Below are positions 61,341 to 64,000 of a DNA stretch of 64,000 nt, one piece after another. The position numbers were made by a program, and so were the translations under genes. The DNA is from Calditrichia bacterium (GTDB lineage Bacteria > Calditrichota > Calditrichia > RBG-13-44-9 > J075): assembly GCA_028284905.1 (NCBI GenBank), contig JANQQU010000030.1, positions 186,001 through 250,000 on the forward strand, read 5' to 3'. Below the pieces are notes generated by a model. It searched no databases and was not told where the DNA came from. It saw nothing but the letters and a program-made list of their open reading frames with translations. Positions within the stretch are counted from its first letter, which is position 1. Each line of letters begins with the position of its first letter.

Positions 61341-63995
61341 ATGAAAAAAACGGTAAAACCAGGAAAAGATGAGCACATCCATGGCACGCCCGAAATGGCT
61401 CGCCGCTGGTTGGCAAGAATGTTCCCGCCCTATTATTTCCAGGCAATCGCCGGGGATTTTGAGGAAGAGTTTCAGGCGCGCCTGCGGTCGGAAAGCCGCT
61501 ATAAAACCATCATCTGGTATTTCGGGCAGCTCCTGCTCGCCTTGCCGATGATACTTCACCACTTTATATACTGGAGTGCTGCGATGATTGCTAATTATCT
61601 GAAAATCGCCATTCGCCATTTTCAAAAGCACAAAGGATATTCTCTCTTGAATGTGCTTGGACTGGCGATCGGCATGGCCTGTTTTATGTTAATTGCATTA
61701 TATGTCCATCACGAATATTCTTATGACCAATTCTGGGAAAAAAGTGAGCGCCTCTATCGCGTAGTACGTGTGGAACATGAAAAGGAAGGTATTGAGAAGA
61801 GTGCCTCTTCCCAGGTGCCGCTTGGGCCGGAATTGCAATCAGCATTCCCGGAAGTTGCCGCCGCTACTCGTTTCTGGAATGTCTCCCGGGCGATTGTCGG
61901 TTATAACGGCCAGTATTTCCGGGAAGCAAATTTCTATTTCAGCGACCCTGCTACGTTTAGCATGTTCGATTTCCACTGGCTGGCCGGTAATCCGGAAAAA
62001 GCCCTGGAAACACCGAATAGCATTGTGCTGACTGCCGCGACGGCTCGTAAATATTTTGGCAATGAATCTGCCCTTGGGCAAGTTCTCTCGTATGACGGTT
62101 GGGTGGGCGGCGGTAAACGGGAATTTCTGGTGACGGGCATTATAGCCGACCTGGCGGAGAATACTCATCTGGATTTCGACTTTCTCGCATCCCTGCAGGG
62201 GATTTCCACGGAAGCAACCAATTGGGGATCCAGTAAACCCATCTGGACTTATATTTTGCTGCAGGAAAAAGCCAGTGCCGCGCAGCTGGAGGAGAAGCTG
62301 CCGATTCTTGTTGAGAAATACCTGAAGAGTGAACATCCAAAATTCCTCCAACTGGAACCGATCAATCAAATCAATTTATATTCTTCCTATAAGGGAGGAT
62401 TTAAGACGCATAACAATATCCATAATCTTTACATTTTCTCCGGAATTGGGTTTCTGGTGTTGCTGCTGGCCTGTATCAATTTTATGAATCTCTCCATTGC
62501 CCGGTCGCTGAAACGTGGAAAAGAAGTAGGGATGCGGAAAGTGCTGGGCGCAGCACGCTCCCAGCTGATCAAGCAGTTTCTTGGGGAAGCATTTTTAATG
62601 ACCCTGCTCGCATTATGTCTGGCGATCCTGCTGGCAAATATCAGTCTGCCTTTGTTTAATGAGCTTTCCGGTAAATCTCTGCAAATATTTGCACTTGGTA
62701 AGGCTGCCCCAGCTGTAGTCTTGGCGTTAACTGCATTGTTGGTGGGAATTATCGCCGGCAGCTACCCGGCCTTTTATCTCTCCGCATATCGCCCGGTGGA
62801 TGTCTTAAAGGGGAAATTACCAGGCGACGCCAGGCATGGCAACCGGCGCATATCCTTGCGACTTTCTCCCTCTATACTGCGGAAAGGATTGATCATTTTT
62901 CAATTTTCCGTATCAGTGATGTTGATGATCGCAACCATGGTGATTTTCCGGCAAATGGATTTTGTCCGTGGAAAGGAATTGGGGATCACCCAGGAGGAGG
63001 TCGTTGTGCTGCCGTACAGTCCGGCTGCGGAGGCTTTCATGAGTAAAATAAGTCAGCATCCAAAGGTGAGCACTGCCTCGGTTTCCCAGCGGGTGCCGGT
63101 GAATAATCTCAATTGGGATTCCGGACCGGTGTCCCGTCCCGATGATGATCTGCGCATAGATATCGAGGGCTTTTTAATCGATGAACATTTTCTCGACACC
63201 TATCAAATCGAACTAATTGCCGGGCGTAATTTCTCCCCGGAAATCTCTGCCGATAATGAGGCATTTATTCTCAATGAAACCGCGCTGAAAGCATTGGGAT
63301 GGCAGTCGCCGGAAGAAGCGTTGGGGCAACCGATAAACGCCAGTGGATGGGGGAAACCGGGGCGCATCGTCGGCGTGGTGCGCGATTTTCACATCGGCTC
63401 TTTCCATGAAGGTATCCGTCCGCAAATGTTCCATACCTTTCGGCAGTATACCTACTGGCGCACATTTATTTCCGTACGGTTAAAACCAGGTGATATATCC
63501 GGCACTCTGGCATTTCTGGAAAAGACCTGGCGGGAATATACCCCGGCCGGCGTTTACGAATACTTTTTTATCGACGAAAGTCTGGAGAGATTGCACCGCG
63601 CGGATATCCGGCTGGGGAAGATATTTGCCAGTTTTGCCTTGATTGCTATTATCATTGCCTGTTTGGGGTTGTTGGGCGTCGCCAGCTACAGCGCCGAACA
63701 GCGGACCCGGGAAATCGGCGTCCGGAAAGTGCTTGGCGCTTCTGTGTCCGGATTAATCTTCTTATTAAGCCGCGAATTTCTGTTCTTAACGGTTAGCGCC
63801 TTCCTGATTGCCGCACCATTCTCATATGCAATGATGAATGCCTGGCTGCAGGATTTTGCTTATCGGATAGAATTACCATTGGATGTCTTTCTCCTGAGTG
63901 GATTGATTGCCTTCACCGTTTGCCTCGGAGCTGTGGTACTGCAGGCATTAAAAGCTGCCCTGGCAAACCCAATCGATGCGCTGCGCAACGAATGA
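61341..63995 (+). CDS. Prefix-domain FtsX/MacB-type duplicated permease (ADOP-like), second of two
   Basis: The product has 884 residues. A prefix domain (residues 1-81: PEMARRWLARMFPPYYFQAI, then GDFEEEFQARLRSESRYKT) is followed by MIANYLKIAIRHFQKHKGYS and GLAIGMACFMLIALY. The two FtsX halves have KEVGMRKVLGAARSQ in the first and REIGVRKVLGAS in the second, and it ends IDALRNE. As in the previous gene an internal GGAG (61573-61576) lies 7 bases before an ATG (61584) at the prefix boundary. The gene is complete; its stop is 5 bases from the window edge. It likely belongs to the same PadR-controlled operon, but the repeat element at 61231-61322 separates the two genes. Confidence 0.9.
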   Translation: MKKTVKPGKDEHIHGTPEMARRWLARMFPPYYFQAIAGDFEEEFQARLRSESRYKTIIWYFGQLLLALPMILHHFIYWSAAMIANYLKIAIRHFQKHKGYSLLNVLGLAIGMACFMLIALYVHHEYSYDQFWEKSERLYRVVRVEHEKEGIEKSASSQVPLGPELQSAFPEVAAATRFWNVSRAIVGYNGQYFREANFYFSDPATFSMFDFHWLAGNPEKALETPNSIVLTAATARKYFGNESALGQVLSYDGWVGGGKREFLVTGIIADLAENTHLDFDFLASLQGISTEATNWGSSKPIWTYILLQEKASAAQLEEKLPILVEKYLKSEHPKFLQLEPINQINLYSSYKGGFKTHNNIHNLYIFSGIGFLVLLLACINFMNLSIARSLKRGKEVGMRKVLGAARSQLIKQFLGEAFLMTLLALCLAILLANISLPLFNELSGKSLQIFALGKAAPAVVLALTALLVGIIAGSYPAFYLSAYRPVDVLKGKLPGDARHGNRRISLRLSPSILRKGLIIFQFSVSVMLMIATMVIFRQMDFVRGKELGITQEEVVVLPYSPAAEAFMSKISQHPKVSTASVSQRVPVNNLNWDSGPVSRPDDDLRIDIEGFLIDEHFLDTYQIELIAGRNFSPEISADNEAFILNETALKALGWQSPEEALGQPINASGWGKPGRIVGVVRDFHIGSFHEGIRPQMFHTFRQYTYWRTFISVRLKPGDISGTLAFLEKTWREYTPAGVYEYFFIDESLERLHRADIRLGKIFASFALIAIIIACLGLLGVASYSAEQRTREIGVRKVLGASVSGLIFLLSREFLFLTVSAFLIAAPFSYAMMNAWLQDFAYRIELPLDVFLLSGLIAFTVCLGAVVLQALKAALANPIDALRNE

Positions 63996-64000
63996 GGCGA

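Overview
This 64-kb window carries about 33 protein genes and no recognisable tRNA, rRNA or CRISPR array. Five large secreted proteins end in a type IX secretion sorting domain built around QNYPNPFNP and closing in RKM(L/M)L(I/L/M)R. That signature, together with propeller-bearing one-piece sensor kinases, ATPase-less FtsX-type permeases and many short interspersed inverted repeats, points to the FCB superphylum. The PNPFNP form is common in Calditrichota, Ignavibacteria, KSB1 and related lineages. I cannot place the organism more precisely without a marker gene.

Layout. Positions 1-8.7 kb hold the N-terminal part of a propeller sensor running off the left edge, a Ycf48-like BNR-repeat secreted protein, a toxin-first PIN/Phd-YefM toxin-antitoxin pair with a clear promoter and a palindromic operator, a 1365-residue hybrid kinase of the one-piece (HTCS-like) type, and a small membrane protein. 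From 9 to 29 kb, all on the minus strand, is a secretome block: a propeller/DUF4397-like protein, a lipocalin-like lipoprotein, a DUF2279-like protein, a 2696-residue beta-helix/double-propeller/P-domain protein, and two adjacent paralogues that share an apparent papain-type Cys-His-Asp/Asn domain but have different N-terminal modules. From 29.4 to 37.4 kb lie a LuxR-type response regulator, its likely partner kinase, a BNR/VPS10-like propeller protein without a sorting domain, and an alpha/beta hydrolase. From 37.5 to 45 kb there is metabolism and regulation: an AraC protein with two DNA-binding domains, an NTF2-like protein, a YHS protein, a methyltransferase, an APC permease divergent from a membrane-anchored AraC regulator with a cluster of shared half-sites between them, and a YceI-TPR fusion.

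From 45 kb to the right edge are five MacB/FtsX-like duplicated permeases with no ATPase gene beside them. Three are in tandem on the minus strand. Two follow a PadR regulator on the plus strand and carry an N-terminal prefix domain, like the Acidobacterial duplicated orphan permease (ADOP) type. Between the two sets lie a double-GNAT acetyltransferase, an M48 peptidase and a DUF2339-like membrane protein.

The most unusual general property is the load of inverted-repeat elements. At least five families sit in the spacers. One family (GGAATTC/GGAATGC units) abuts stop codons three times and also lies in frame inside the ATPase domain of the hybrid kinase. Several longest-ORF starts are wrong because they read through these repeats. 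The starts given here were moved to ATGs with a ribosome binding site. The best candidates for new biology are the paired secreted cysteine-peptidase-like proteins, the in-frame repeat in the kinase, and the conserved internal ribosome binding site and start inside both prefix-bearing permeases.
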